Notes: a model not told the origin generated them from the letters alone. 64,000 nucleotides of DNA from Neobacillus sp. PS2-9 (GCF_030915525.1 NZ_CP133269.1:3941001-4005000), one strand, 5' to 3'; positions 9,826 to 19,303 are shown, counted from the first letter of the stretch. Numbers and translations are program-made.

Positions 9826-10847
9826 TTACTCACCCCTTGTCTTGGTTTACTAGTTTCAAAAAGCAGGCAGGCAACTTCATGACGATCCTCTGCTTCTGCT
9901 AGTTCAGGGGTAATAGTAAAACAGTCAGGCATAGCTTTTGGACATCGATTGGCAAAACGGCAGCCCACTTTTGGCATATTGATCAGAGATGGTACAATTC
10001 CTTGAATTGAGCTTAATCGTTCTTCCGTTTCCTCCATTTTTGGGATTGCACCCAAAAGTAATGTAGTGTATGGATGTTTAGGATTATGAAAGAGTGTATC
10101 GACATCCGTCCGTTCTACAATTTTACCAGCATACATGACAATAACTTCATCACACATTTCTGCAACTACACCTAAATCATGTGTAATCAAAATAACGGAC
10201 ATATCATTTACAGATTGGATGTCTTTTAAAAGTTCCAATATTTGTGCCTGCACCGTAACATCAAGCGCAGTAGTTGGCTCATCCGCAATTAATAGCTTAG
10301 GCTGACAGGCAATGGCAATTGCAATCATGACCCTTTGTCTCATTCCACCTGACAATTGATGGGGATATTCGTCCACAATTTTTTCAGGTCGAGAGATCCC
10401 TACACTCTTTAAAAGAGCTATTGCTTTTTGACGAGCCTCTTGTTTTGAAATCTTCATATGATTGAAAAGGACTTCTTGCAGCTGATAGCCAATCGTAAAT
10501 ACTGGGTTTAAAGATGTCATTGGCTCTTGGAAAATCATTGACACGTCTTTTCCACGAATTTTATTTATTTGTGATTCATTCATTTTCTCAAGATTTACAC
10601 CATCGAAAATGATTTCACCCGATTTTACTTTTCCAATTCCTTTTGGAAGTAGCTTCATAATTGATAGACTCATAACAGATTTACCACAGCCAGATTCACC
10701 CACAACCCCCACAATTTGTCGTGGCTTTACAGTGAAAGATACATTATCTACTGCGTTATAATCAGTACCCTCAATATCAAAGGCTGTCTCTAAATTTCTC
10801 ACTTCGAGCAATGGTGCCTCTTTGAGTAACGATTTTTTTATGCTCAT
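9822..10847 (-). CDS. appD: Peptide ABC transporter ATP-binding protein AppD
   Basis: First gene of appDFABC and partner ATPase of AppF, 341 residues. Walker A GESGCGKS, signature LSGGMRQR, Walker B LLIADEP and switch His (LITHDLGVV) are complete. The C-terminal oligo_HPY region carries Cys residues in CRFANRCPKAMPDC. AAGGTG lies 7 nt before the ATG. The upstream 130 bp is AT-rich and must hold the operon promoter, but I could not fix convincing hexamers there. It is followed without a gap by appF. Confidence 0.95.
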   Translation of the reverse strand: MSIKKSLLKEAPLLEVRNLETAFDIEGTDYNAVDNVSFTVKPRQIVGVVGESGCGKSVMSLSIMKLLPKGIGKVKSGEIIFDGVNLEKMNESQINKIRGKDVSMIFQEPMTSLNPVFTIGYQLQEVLFNHMKISKQEARQKAIALLKSVGISRPEKIVDEYPHQLSGGMRQRVMIAIAIACQPKLLIADEPTTALDVTVQAQILELLKDIQSVNDMSVILITHDLGVVAEMCDEVIVMYAGKIVERTDVDTLFHNPKHPYTTLLLGAIPKMEETEERLSSIQGIVPSLINMPKVGCRFANRCPKAMPDCFTITPELAEAEDRHEVACLLFETSKPRQGVSK

Positions 10848-10974
10848 AGTACACCTTCTTACTTTTTTGGATTATTCTGTGAATTCGTTATATTCTAATA
10901 AAATTCTATTACTGAATTGTTACAATTGCAAGACTTTTTTACAATCTTGATAATTTTCAATCTAGTGAAAACAA

Positions 10975-11000
10975 AAAAAGCCTGATTTAACAGGCTTTTT
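10975..11000 (-). terminator. Terminator of yjaZ
   Basis: AAAGCCTG-atttaa-CAGGCTTT hairpin with T runs on both sides, just beyond the yjaZ stop codon. Confidence 0.8.
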
Positions 11001-11009
11001 CATCTTCCA

Positions 11010-11789
11010 CTATTTTGCTTTATTGACAAATTTGTCAGCTGGTATCTCAAATGATAGTTTTGTAGAATAATTATGATTTTTGTAATATTTATCAATAATG
11101 TTATATCCAACAGCATACCCTAGTAATTTAGGTACTCTTCCACCTCCAAATAATAGTTCGTCGTGAACTCTTTCATTCTTTTTTAACTCTAATTGTTTTT
11201 TTAGAAATTTATTCCAAAAATATGTTATTTCTTTTTCAGTATACATACTACACCAATCTGCTAAGTAATCCTCTCCACACTGCTTCAATACTGCATATTC
11301 AGCCAAACCTTCAATTACCAATGAATCTAATAGTGTATAATCCTCCATTTTTTTATTCATCTTACGGAGCCTGCATACATGATGATATTCATGGACAAAC
11401 AATGCTTCTATCTCTTTGGCATCTTCATGGGAGGAAAGAAATAAAAACATTTTATCAGGAAAAGAAACTCCTCCCTTATTCCTGTCTGTTCTACTAAAAA
11501 GACTTCTAGACTGGGCTAAAGGAAAGAGAAAAACAGGTATGTCCGGACCATTCCATTTAACTTTATATTTAGCCAATAGACGTTCCACTTGGTCCCATAC
11601 TTTCTGTTCATTCATTTCGTGGAGGAAATCCTTTGAAGATCTCGAAGGCTGATACATCCCAAAGTTTAATAATTGGTTGTAAATTTGTTTTGCTGTTTTC
11701 CCCTTGAAATACGGTTGCAGTTTTTCACATATTTTTATGGCATTATCAAAATCGGCCAATAACCAGCTGTCTGTTTTGATTACTCCCAT
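11010..11789 (-). CDS. yjaZ: YjaZ, predicted zinc metalloprotease (DUF2268)
   Basis: 259 residues from the ATG at 11789, which follows AGGAGG at about 9 nt; the open frame continues 23 codons upstream into a basic segment that lacks a ribosome-binding site. The HExxH zinc motif HEYHH is at residues 133-137, with a downstream Glu in VIEGLAEYAV as a likely third ligand, as expected for DUF2268 proteins. There is no signal peptide. Position between the app operon and fabF is that of B. subtilis yjaZ. The substrate is unknown, and protease activity is predicted from the motif only. Confidence 0.85.
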   Translation of the reverse strand: MGVIKTDSWLLADFDNAIKICEKLQPYFKGKTAKQIYNQLLNFGMYQPSRSSKDFLHEMNEQKVWDQVERLLAKYKVKWNGPDIPVFLFPLAQSRSLFSRTDRNKGGVSFPDKMFLFLSSHEDAKEIEALFVHEYHHVCRLRKMNKKMEDYTLLDSLVIEGLAEYAVLKQCGEDYLADWCSMYTEKEITYFWNKFLKKQLELKKNERVHDELLFGGGRVPKLLGYAVGYNIIDKYYKNHNYSTKLSFEIPADKFVNKAK

Positions 11790-11951
11790 ACTTCTCCACC
11801 TCCTGTAAGCCCGCTTTAACCATTTTATGAATTGATTGACAAAGATGTTCTTTAACATTAGCAGTGGAGATGAAGGTATATAAGTTTTAATTGAAAAGAA
11901 TGGTGTTTGGATTTTTAAAAAAAATGTATTTATTATTTAGTATTTACTGAG

Positions 11952-13084
11952 AGTCTGACATATTCGGACACGGCGACCAGTGAATTCATCTTAGCGTGTC
12001 CAAATCAACACTCGATTCGGACACGACCGCCTTTGAATCCATCTTAGCTGTCTAAATCAACACCCGATTCGGACACGATCGCCTTTGGATCCATCTTAGC
12101 TGTCCAAATCAACACCCGTTTTGGACACCATTGCCCCTGTATTCATCTTAGCTGTCCGAATCCTCACCTGATTCGGACATCATTGCCCTTGCATTCATCT
12201 TAGCTGTCCAAATCAACACTCGATTCGGACACGGTCGCCTTTGCATCCATCTTAGCTGTCCAAATCAACACCCGATTCGGACACGATTGCCTTTGCATCC
12301 ATCTTAGCTGTCTAAATCAACACCCGATTCGGACACGATCACCTATGTATTCATCTTATCGTGTCCAAATCAACACCCGATTCGGACACGATCGCCTTTG
12401 GATCCATCTTAGCTGTCCAAATCAACACCCGTTTTGGACACCATTGCCCCTGTATTCATCTTAGCTGTCCGAATCCTCACCTGATTCGGACATCATTGCC
12501 CTTGCATTCATCTTAGCTGTCCAAATCAACACTCGATTCGGACACGGTCGCCTTTGCATCCATCTTAGCTGTCCAAATCAACACCCGATTCGGACACGAC
12601 CGCCTTTGAATCCATCTTAGCTGTCTAAATCAACACCCGATTCGGACACGATCACCTATGTATTCATCTTATCGTGTCCAAATCAACACCCGATTCGGAC
12701 ACGATCGCCTTTGGATCCATCTTAGCTGTCCAAATCAACACCCGTTTTGGACACCATTGCCCCTATATTCATCTTAGCTGTCCGAATCCTCACCTGATTC
12801 GGACATCATTGCCCTTGCATCCATCTTAGCTGTCTAAATCAACACCCGATTCGGACACCATTCCCTTGTATTCATCATAGCTGTCCGAATCCTCACCTGA
12901 TTCGGACATCATTGCCCTTGCATTCATCTTAGCTGTCCAAATCAACACCCGATTCGGACACGATCGCCTTTGGATCCATCTTAGCTGTCCAAATCAACAC
13001 CCGTTTTGGACACCATTGCCCTTGTATTCATCTTAGCTGTCCGAATCCTCACCTGATTCGGACACAACTGCCCTTGAACTCATC
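11952..13084. repeat. Array 2: about 21 units of a second, unrelated 52-bp dyad repeat
   Basis: Direct repeats with a 52-bp period, each with an inverted repeat of TGTCCRAAT and ATTYGGACA around about 8-9 nt, then a linker GCCTTTGSATCCATCTTAGC or close variants. Three dyad types occur: A/T-paired (AAA with TTT), G/C-paired (CGAAT with ATTCG) and mixed. A longer block of about 313 bp (six units) recurs, with the marker GATCGCCTTTGGATCC at 12077, 12390, 12703 and 12962. It occupies the whole space between fabF and yjaZ and is non-coding. Confidence 0.92.
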
Positions 13085-13183
13085 AAAGCAGTTCTTATGT
13101 ATTCACAACCACGAAATTTTCTACTTACTATATTTATACATACATGAAAAATACCACAGTATTAAGGACTGTGGTCTAACAGA

Positions 13184-13214
13184 AAAATCGACCAGACATT
13201 TTATCTGGTCGACC
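13184..13214 (-). terminator. Terminator of the fabH-fabF unit
   Basis: TCGACCAGA-cattttat-CTGGTCGA hairpin, with a T run on the minus strand. A second hairpin, ACCACAGT/ACTGTGGT, lies next to it at 13153-13175. Confidence 0.8.
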
Positions 13215-13222
13215 TAAAGTTT

Positions 13223-14461
13223 TTATTCGTATTTTTTAAATACAATGGTTGCGTTGTGTCCACCGAAGCCAAGTGAGTTGCTCATAGCTGCCTTGATTTC
13301 TTGTGAACGGGCTTTATTTACTACATAGTCCAAATCACATTCAGGATCCGGAGTTTCATAATTAATGGTTGGTGGGAGTATGCTATCTCTCATCGCTAAT
13401 ACGGTAAAGATCGCTTCCACTCCACCTGCAGCTCCTAACAGATGGCCTGTCATCGATTTGGTTGAACTCATCGCAAGATTATAAGCATGCTCTCCAAATA
13501 CTTCCTTAACCGCAAGTGTTTCAAATTTATCATTATATTCAGTACTAGTACCATGTGCGTTAATATAATCAATGTCTTGAGGTTGTAATCCACCATCATT
13601 AATGGCCATTTTCATTGCTCGAGCACCGCCTTCACCACCTGGTGCAGGGGCAGTGATATGATAAGCATCACCTGTTGCTCCATAACCGACGATTTCAGCA
13701 TAGATTTTAGCTCCTCGTGCAAGGGCATACTCTAACTCTTCCAAAATAATGATACCTGCCCCTTCACCCATGACGAAGCCATCCCGGTTTTTATCAAATG
13801 GTCTGCTTGCTGTTTGAGGATCAGGATTTGTAGAGAGTGCTGTATTGGCACAGAACCCAGCAACAGACATTTTTGTGATTGGTGCTTCAGCGCCACCTGT
13901 TACCATAACATCCGCATCACCACGCTGAATAACTTTAAATGCATCTCCAATGGAATTCGTTCCAGTTGCACATGCTGTAACTGTACATGAATTAAATCCT
14001 CTTGCACCGAGGGTAATTGACACCTGACCAGTTGCCATATCTGGAATTAGCATTGGGACAAAGAATGGACTAACCCGCTTGTATCCCCTTTTTTGGAAGG
14101 TTTCATATTGTTGTTCGAATGTTTCCATTCCTCCAATACCAGACCCGATCCACACACCCACACGTTCTGAATTCTCTTCATTAATAGTTAGATTGGCGTC
14201 CTTAACTGCCATTAATGCACTCGCAACTGCATATTGTGTAAAACGATCCATTTTTCGCGCTTCTTTTCTATCCATAAACACTTCGGGATTAAAATCTTTT
14301 AACTCAGCAGCCACTTTAGCTGGATATTCGTCCGCATTGACTCTAGTCAGTGGACCAATACCTGATTTCCCCTCAATAATCCCTTTCCATGTTGTTTCAA
14401 CATCGTTACCAAGCGGTGTCACCGCTCCAACGCCTGTTACTACAACTCTACGCTTGTTCAT
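13223..14461 (-). CDS. fabF: Beta-ketoacyl-ACP synthase II
   Basis: Elongating condensing enzyme of type II fatty acid synthesis: condenses acyl-ACP with malonyl-ACP. The 412-residue protein carries the Cys-His-His triad: Cys164 in TACATG, His303 in NAHGTS and His340 in [17 protein letters not shown] is 7 nt before the ATG. It follows fabH by 108 nt on the same strand, as in B. subtilis, so both should share the FapR-controlled promoter. A small dyad, GATAC/GTATC, lies in the gap. Confidence 0.97.
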   Translation of the reverse strand: MNKRRVVVTGVGAVTPLGNDVETTWKGIIEGKSGIGPLTRVNADEYPAKVAAELKDFNPEVFMDRKEARKMDRFTQYAVASALMAVKDANLTINEENSERVGVWIGSGIGGMETFEQQYETFQKRGYKRVSPFFVPMLIPDMATGQVSITLGARGFNSCTVTACATGTNSIGDAFKVIQRGDADVMVTGGAEAPITKMSVAGFCANTALSTNPDPQTASRPFDKNRDGFVMGEGAGIIILEELEYALARGAKIYAEIVGYGATGDAYHITAPAPGGEGGARAMKMAINDGGLQPQDIDYINAHGTSTEYNDKFETLAVKEVFGEHAYNLAMSSTKSMTGHLLGAAGGVEAIFTVLAMRDSILPPTINYETPDPECDLDYVVNKARSQEIKAAMSNSLGFGGHNATIVFKKYE

Positions 14462-14569
14462 TTGTACATCTCCTTTTCAACAATCATTTCCCTTTTTTGT
14501 AATAGTAAATGTTATTTTCAAGCAATTCAACTTGCATAGATACTAGTAAGTATCCTTATACGCTAATCT

Positions 14570-15502
14570 TTATTTCCCCCAACGTATAGCAATAGCTCCC
14601 CATGTCAAGCCACCACCAAAGCCTACCATGACAATAACATCATCATCTTTAAGTTTTCCTGCCTCCAATTCCTCCACAATAGAAATAGGAATGGATGCAG
14701 CTGATGTATTACCATATTTATGAACGGTTTTGGACATTTTTTCAACAGGTAGTTCTAATCTTTGTCTGGATGCTTCCATGATACGAATATTCGCTTGATG
14801 CGGTATTAAGAAATCAACATCCTCTTTAGTTAAACCTGCCTTCTCAAGAACGTGTAAACTGCTTTCTCCCATTTGTCTAACAGCAAACTTAAATACTTCT
14901 CTACCATTCATAATGATATATTCGTCTTGGTATAAATGCTTTGCTCCTGTACCATCAGCCCCTAGCTCAAAGGACAAAATTCCACGGTTTTCTGAAACTG
15001 GACCTAAGATGGCAGCACCAGCGCCATCTCCAAAAAGGACAGCTGTATTTCGGTCATTCCAGTCTGTAACTTTTGAAAGCTTTTCAACACCAACGACTAG
15101 AACATATTTATATACTTCAGTTTCAATAAACTGCTTTCCAGTAACCATGCCATACATAAAACCGGCACATGCTGCACTAATATCCATTGCAGCAGCCTTC
15201 GTTGCACCTAGTTTCTCTTGAATTCGACAAGCAACTGAAGGAAATGGTGTATCAGGTGTTACCGTAGCTACCAAGATTAAATCGATCTCCTCAGCTGTAA
15301 TCCCGGCATGTTTGATAGCCTCTTGAGCTGCTGCAAACGCCATATCTGAGGTATCCACATCATCCGCAGCAATTCTCCGCTCTTCAATGCCTGTTCTGGT
15401 ACGAATCCATTCATCAGAGGTATCCATTATTTTCTCTAAATCCTGATTAGTGACTATCTTCTCTGGTAAATACCTACCAATTCCGACAATACCAGCTCTC
15501 AC
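14570..15502 (-). CDS. fabH: Beta-ketoacyl-ACP synthase III (FabHA type)
   Basis: Initiating condensing enzyme: acyl-CoA plus malonyl-ACP. I chose the GTG at 15502. AAGGAG then stands 7 nt upstream, and the protein begins [14 protein letters not shown], in register with known FabHA proteins; the ATG at 15511 is directly against the Shine-Dalgarno. The length is 310 residues with the triad Cys112 (AACAG), His235 (PHQAN) and Asn265 (GNTSAAS). A FapR operator and promoter lie just upstream. Bacilli often have a second FabH elsewhere; none is in this window. Confidence 0.96.
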   Translation of the reverse strand: MRAGIVGIGRYLPEKIVTNQDLEKIMDTSDEWIRTRTGIEERRIAADDVDTSDMAFAAAQEAIKHAGITAEEIDLILVATVTPDTPFPSVACRIQEKLGATKAAAMDISAACAGFMYGMVTGKQFIETEVYKYVLVVGVEKLSKVTDWNDRNTAVLFGDGAGAAILGPVSENRGILSFELGADGTGAKHLYQDEYIIMNGREVFKFAVRQMGESSLHVLEKAGLTKEDVDFLIPHQANIRIMEASRQRLELPVEKMSKTVHKYGNTSAASIPISIVEELEAGKLKDDDVIVMVGFGGGLTWGAIAIRWGK

Positions 15503-15552
15503 ACGTTCCATCTCCTTTTTAACTAACTCTTTATCAAAAATTAATATCAATT

Positions 15553-15571
15553 ATTATGACTTGGTACTAAT
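15553..15571 (-). promoter_or_regulatory. FapR operator upstream of fabH
   Basis: ATTAGTACCAAGTCATAAT on the minus strand closely matches the 17-bp FapR consensus (TTAGTACCTRGTCTTAA). It abuts a promoter: -35 TTGCTT at 15594-15599 and -10 TAAAAT at 15570-15575, 18-bp spacing. Bound FapR should block transcription until malonyl-CoA releases it. Consensus is established knowledge; the site is seen directly. Confidence 0.88.
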
Positions 15572-15694
15572 TTTATCAAATAGACCCCATTTTAAGCAAC
15601 TGTTTCTTCTTTTATATTCTCCGCTAATGTACATTCCAATTATTTGTTTAGTCATATTCTAAAATTAAGAGGAAATGAAATGGAGGATGCAGGT

Positions 15695-15937
15695 ATGGAA
15701 GAACGGAAGAACGAGGAGAGAAAAGAGTCAGACCGTTTTACCAGTTTAATGTTTGGCCCTGGTAGACATCAACCCCGTCAGGATCATCAGACACAGGAAC
15801 CATCTCGTCAGCAATCTACGATTGATTATGAAGAACTAATGAACAATATTGATACATTAATGGAATCTATGAAGGGATTTAAACCCTTATTTCAAAAAGT
15901 ATATCCCTATATCGAACAATTATGGAAAAAGAAATAA
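15695..15937 (+). CDS. Hypothetical small hydrophilic protein
   Basis: Not recognised with certainty. From the ATG at 15695, chosen for the GGAGG 8 nt upstream, the product is 80 residues; another ATG at 15680 is possible. The N-terminal half is charged and Gln/Arg-rich (MEERKNEERKESDRFTSLMF...), and the second half looks helical (DYEELMNNIDTLMESMKGFKPLFQKVYPYIEQLWKKK). No signal peptide or cysteines. It is divergent from fabH and convergent with comZ. Its coding nature is supported by the good ribosome-binding site and the terminator right after the stop. Confidence 0.7.
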   Translation: MEERKNEERKESDRFTSLMFGPGRHQPRQDHQTQEPSRQQSTIDYEELMNNIDTLMESMKGFKPLFQKVYPYIEQLWKKK

Positions 15938-15963
15938 GGCTGACTCATAGATGGTCAGCCTTT
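15936..15963. terminator. Bidirectional terminator between the small gene and comZ
   Basis: AAGGCTGAC-tcatagatg-GTCAGCCTTTT hairpin directly after the stop codon at 15937; it can also serve comZ on the minus strand. Confidence 0.82.
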
Positions 15964-15969
15964 TCATCA

Positions 15970-16170
15970 TTAAGATTGCTTCAATTCACTTAAGGCACTT
16001 TCTCTTCCTAATTCATATGCCTCTTCCATTACTTTAGTAAATAGGTTCATAAATGGTTGGATTAATTCCATAGATAATTCAACCCCAGCCTGATCCAATT
16101 GTTCCTTTGCCTCTGGTAAATACTTCATCGCGATTTGCATAAATTGTAATGTGTGATCTTGATTGTTCAT
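15970..16170 (-). CDS. comZ: ComG operon repressor ComZ
   Basis: 66 residues. The central segment IAMKYLPEAKEQLDQAGVEL and the following MELIQPFMNLFTKVMEEAYELG are the hallmark of ComZ, a small negative regulator of the late competence comG operon in B. subtilis. It lies directly downstream of med, as in B. subtilis, with a 20-nt gap, so it is probably co-transcribed. It has no DNA-binding motif that I can recognise. Function is inferred from close family resemblance. Confidence 0.9.
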   Translation of the reverse strand: MNNQDHTLQFMQIAMKYLPEAKEQLDQAGVELSMELIQPFMNLFTKVMEEAYELGRESALSELKQS

Positions 16171-16190
16171 TATGTACTCCTTTAATAATA

Positions 16191-17138
16191 TTATTTAGGC
16201 AATTTGCCTGTTTCCTTGTAATCCTCTATATGCTTGTTCATTTGCTGAATGAACTCTTTCTTAACTAAAGGGCTGTACTTTCCAAGTGAGATGACGTTAT
16301 CATGAAAGTCAAAGGAAAGATTACCTGATTTTAGTTCGCCTTTATTGTATTGATCTGCCACTTTTTCATATAATTTATCAACCTGTTGAATCGTACTTGT
16401 TAAAACGGTAGATTCTCCTAGGTCTGACTGGTCTGAAACGTAGCCAATAACAAAAAGGCCTTGTTCCTTTACTCGTTCAATTACCGGAACGTTATAACCA
16501 TCGCCTGCAGGATACACCACATCCACTCCATTTTCCAACATACGATCAACTAATTGGATTGCCTTAGTTTCATCATCCCAATTTCCGACATATTCTATGC
16601 TCACATGAGTTTGATTATTTTCAGCTAGAGCTCCCTGGTAAAACCCTTCAATTTCTGGTTGCCACTCATAAGCAGCCAACACTCCTACTTTATGTTGTTT
16701 TGACATATGAGCAGCAACCATCCCTCCAAAAAAGCCCATTGCATGCGCTTTAAAGTTAAGACTCGTTGTATTTGAATTCTTTGCATCCCCATTAAAGCTG
16801 ACAAAGTGAATTTTCGGATAGTCTTTAGAGATTTTATTAAAGTACTCAGCATATTCTGCTCCATGACCAAAGATTAGGTTAACCCCTTTTTGGTCAAACT
16901 CTTCGACCGCGCGTTTAACCACGGCTTCCGAATTCATTCCTTCTTTATAAAATACATCAACATTAAATTTTGATTGTATTTTTAACATTCCTTTAAATCC
17001 CTTTGTTCCCCATACTTGATCATTTACCGTCTCAGGAACTAGCAAGCCTACCTTTTTCAATTTCCCTGTAGACTTTGTTTCCCCACAAGCTCCAAGTAAA
17101 AGAAGACATAAAAGAATGATTCCGAAACGCTTTAGCAT
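16191..17138 (-). CDS. med: Med, BMP/PnrA-like lipoprotein, competence regulator
   Basis: The B. subtilis homologue Med raises comK expression; the fold is that of BMP/PnrA nucleoside-binding lipoproteins. I start at the ATG at 17138 (MLKRFGIILLCLLLLGACGE), 9 nt from AAGGAG; an ATG three codons earlier is only 4 nt away. Lipobox LGAC makes it a membrane lipoprotein. BMP-type features include KVGLLVPETVNDQVWGTKGF and the inner VVYPAGDGYNVPVIE. A TATAAT-like -10 lies near 17260 upstream. comZ follows on the same strand. Confidence 0.88.
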   Translation of the reverse strand: MLKRFGIILLCLLLLGACGETKSTGKLKKVGLLVPETVNDQVWGTKGFKGMLKIQSKFNVDVFYKEGMNSEAVVKRAVEEFDQKGVNLIFGHGAEYAEYFNKISKDYPKIHFVSFNGDAKNSNTTSLNFKAHAMGFFGGMVAAHMSKQHKVGVLAAYEWQPEIEGFYQGALAENNQTHVSIEYVGNWDDETKAIQLVDRMLENGVDVVYPAGDGYNVPVIERVKEQGLFVIGYVSDQSDLGESTVLTSTIQQVDKLYEKVADQYNKGELKSGNLSFDFHDNVISLGKYSPLVKKEFIQQMNKHIEDYKETGKLPK

Positions 17139-17284
17139 TCCATGCAACTCCTTAATACATCGGTCATATCTCCAACGATTTCTTTTATCATTTTCATATT
17201 GTAAACATTAAGCTATGCGAAAGGACCGTTTTTCCCTTAATTCTACTCTTTGTATTATAAAATGAAAAGACACATTTTTCCTTT

Positions 17285-18121
17285 TTATAAATTCCCCTGA
17301 AATAAACGACGTACATGCTCTACTTGCTGAGTTATAGAATCCGCGATTGGAGTGATGTGCCGAACAGGTACTGTTACTATTTGTTTGTCAATTTTCACAG
17401 GCTCCGATACGTTCTTTATAGAAAGGTTTTCATCAATCTGAAGGTACGCCGCGCACTCAGACCAATAATCTTTTTTACCACTTTGTAACACGTATTTACC
17501 TGGCCTCTCTGATTCTACCATTGCAAAAATAGATTCCACTGCATCACATACAAAAAGAGTATCCTCTGTCCATTCTCGGTCACCTTTTTGTATTTCTACC
17601 TTTTGTATTTTTGAAAGTATGGATTGTTGAAAAAGGAACGTCTCTGGCTGCCAAGGGCCATAGATAGCTGGCAGATAAAAAACATGCATGCTCTCCGCTA
17701 TACGACTAACCTGTTCTAAAAAACCCTCTAATTGTCTTTCATTATTAGAACCAAGCTCTTGAATCGGAAGCAAACAAACGATTTCGAGATTCTTATTATT
17801 TTTCTCGATATAATCCGCTATCGGTTTCATAACTCTCTTCTTTAGGAAGTGGGATCCTTTTTTCAGCATGTATTGGTCATAGATTGAAAAGACAAGTACA
17901 GTTTTTGACTTTTCCAGTTCTCTCTCCTTTTCCCACTTAGAGAATGATTGTTCCGTAAAATTTGCATTTCGTCCTACCTCGAGTCTTTTCTCCTCATAGA
18001 ATGAAATTTTGTCTTTATCCTCAAAAGAAATACCCACCACTTCTATCCCCTGATTTAAAAGAGTCTGGCTTGCATGAAAGCTTACAAAATCATATATACC
18101 AAATATAATAGCCTTGTCCAT
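17285..18121 (-). CDS. yjaV: NAD(P)-binding Rossmann-fold protein, YjaV-like
   Basis: 278 residues. The N-terminus MDKAIIFGIYDFVSFHASQTLLNQGIEVVG resembles a Rossmann beta-alpha-beta unit of sugar-epimerase-like proteins, but the usual GxxGxxG is replaced by GIYDFVSFHA, and the YxxxK motif is not evident. Later YLPAIYGPWQPETFLFQQ corresponds to the epimerase YGPxxxP segment. So it is a divergent, perhaps non-catalytic member. Position between yjaU and med matches B. subtilis yjaV. No experimental role is known to me. Confidence 0.75.
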   Translation of the reverse strand: MDKAIIFGIYDFVSFHASQTLLNQGIEVVGISFEDKDKISFYEEKRLEVGRNANFTEQSFSKWEKERELEKSKTVLVFSIYDQYMLKKGSHFLKKRVMKPIADYIEKNNKNLEIVCLLPIQELGSNNERQLEGFLEQVSRIAESMHVFYLPAIYGPWQPETFLFQQSILSKIQKVEIQKGDREWTEDTLFVCDAVESIFAMVESERPGKYVLQSGKKDYWSECAAYLQIDENLSIKNVSEPVKIDKQIVTVPVRHITPIADSITQQVEHVRRLFQGNL

Positions 18122-18200
18122 GAACGCTTCCTCCCCAATTATCCTTATTGAATCCTATGCCAATTAATAAGGAAATATTTCATTTGGGGAGAAGGGAGCG

Positions 18201-18923
18201 TTAAAGTACATTTTCATGACTGTTAAAAAACTTGATGACTATTTTTCCTAGCTGCGGTTTTTTTTCAGGAAGAATAAAAGTAGGATTAATTTCAGATGTG
18301 TTAATCACCTGCTGATACAGTTTTGACTGAGAATAGGATTTCCCACCTGATAGGACTTGAATGATTTTTATTGGACAGTTCGCTTCAAGATGAATAGACC
18401 CTTCCAGATTGTTAATCTTACTTTCCACTTCTTTTTGATCCACATGATAGGCAGAAGCTAATTCTCTCATCAATTTTTTATAAAAGAACTTATGCTCTTT
18501 TTCAAGTTCAAGATGATGTTTTAAAGACAGGATTGGATTAAGGAGGATAATCGATCGAATACTGTCTTTCATTTTTTCCATTAATCGAAGAGCCACAAGT
18601 GCGCCCATTCCTTCTGCCAAGATATGAATTTTATTGTTAATGATCTCGTTACGGATTACATGGTGATATAATCTTTGAGCAAGCTCGACAGCACTTTCGC
18701 TCCCCCAGTTTCGCCCATAAAGATTTGAGGAAAAAATGGTGTACCCTTTTTCTTTTAGTTCATTGATAATAGCTAGCTTTCCTTCATTTTGAGTCCAAAA
18801 GCATTTATTTTCATCCACAAAATGCCTTTCATCTCCGATGATTAAAATCCCAAATCCTGTAGGCTTTTCAGGGTAATGAATGATATTCCATTGGGTATCC
18901 ATTAGAAAATTTCGATTTTCCAT
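18201..18923 (-). CDS. yjaU: Alpha/beta-hydrolase-like protein YjaU, nucleophile missing
   Basis: 240 residues from the ATG at 18923, preceded by AAAGGAG at 8 nt. The frame extends 27 codons upstream, without a ribosome-binding site. The fold is suggested by FGILIIGDERHF, the NLYGRNWG loop and the nucleophile-elbow segment HILAEGMGALVALRL. In active members the elbow is GxSxG; here it is AEGMG (104-107), lacking Ser. So it is probably not a classical serine hydrolase. The gene is syntenic with B. subtilis yjaU. Confidence 0.75.
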   Translation of the reverse strand: MENRNFLMDTQWNIIHYPEKPTGFGILIIGDERHFVDENKCFWTQNEGKLAIINELKEKGYTIFSSNLYGRNWGSESAVELAQRLYHHVIRNEIINNKIHILAEGMGALVALRLMEKMKDSIRSIILLNPILSLKHHLELEKEHKFFYKKLMRELASAYHVDQKEVESKINNLEGSIHLEANCPIKIIQVLSGGKSYSQSKLYQQVINTSEINPTFILPEKKPQLGKIVIKFFNSHENVL

Positions 18924-19093
18924 TGATAAATCTCCTTTTACATATTTCCTCAAAGTATTGTATGCCACTTCACAAAAGATGAAAGGGAGTTTGCCCAATT
19001 TCAATTAAAAACAAAAAGCTGATTTTTCTATATTTTTTTGATTTGGTATGGTAATATTAATGATGATGTAAAATAAGTATGAGGTGAATAATT

Positions 19094-19276
19094 GTGCAAT
19101 ACTTTTGGACATTTTTCTGGTCATTTCTTTTAGTACAAATGCTTACATATGTTATTAGCTCTATGTCAGGAGTAAGTTTTGACTTTGTTTCGGGTTCTAT
19201 TGCAGCAGTTGTAGTGACAATTTTGGTTTTCGTTGTTTCTGCAGTTATTCCAAATGAACCAGTTGAAAAACACTAA
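19094..19276 (+). CDS. yjzD: Small membrane protein YjzD (DUF2929)
   Basis: 60 residues with two TM helices (about 4-24 and 31-52) and a short polar tail PNEPVEKH. The GTG start has GAGGTG 7 nt upstream. Sequence and place beside yjaU match YjzD, a DUF2929 protein. B. subtilis YjzD is reported as small and membrane-associated; the role is unclear. A strong terminator follows, shared with clpB. Confidence 0.87.
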   Translation: MQYFWTFFWSFLLVQMLTYVISSMSGVSFDFVSGSIAAVVVTILVFVVSAVIPNEPVEKH

Positions 19277-19303
19277 TAAGCAAATCGTCCGTTTGGGAAT
19301 GTA

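Noticed and set aside
11952..13084. CRISPR-like array or repeat-protein gene
   Set aside because: No unique spacers; the 52-bp period breaks any reading frame and stops occur in all frames.
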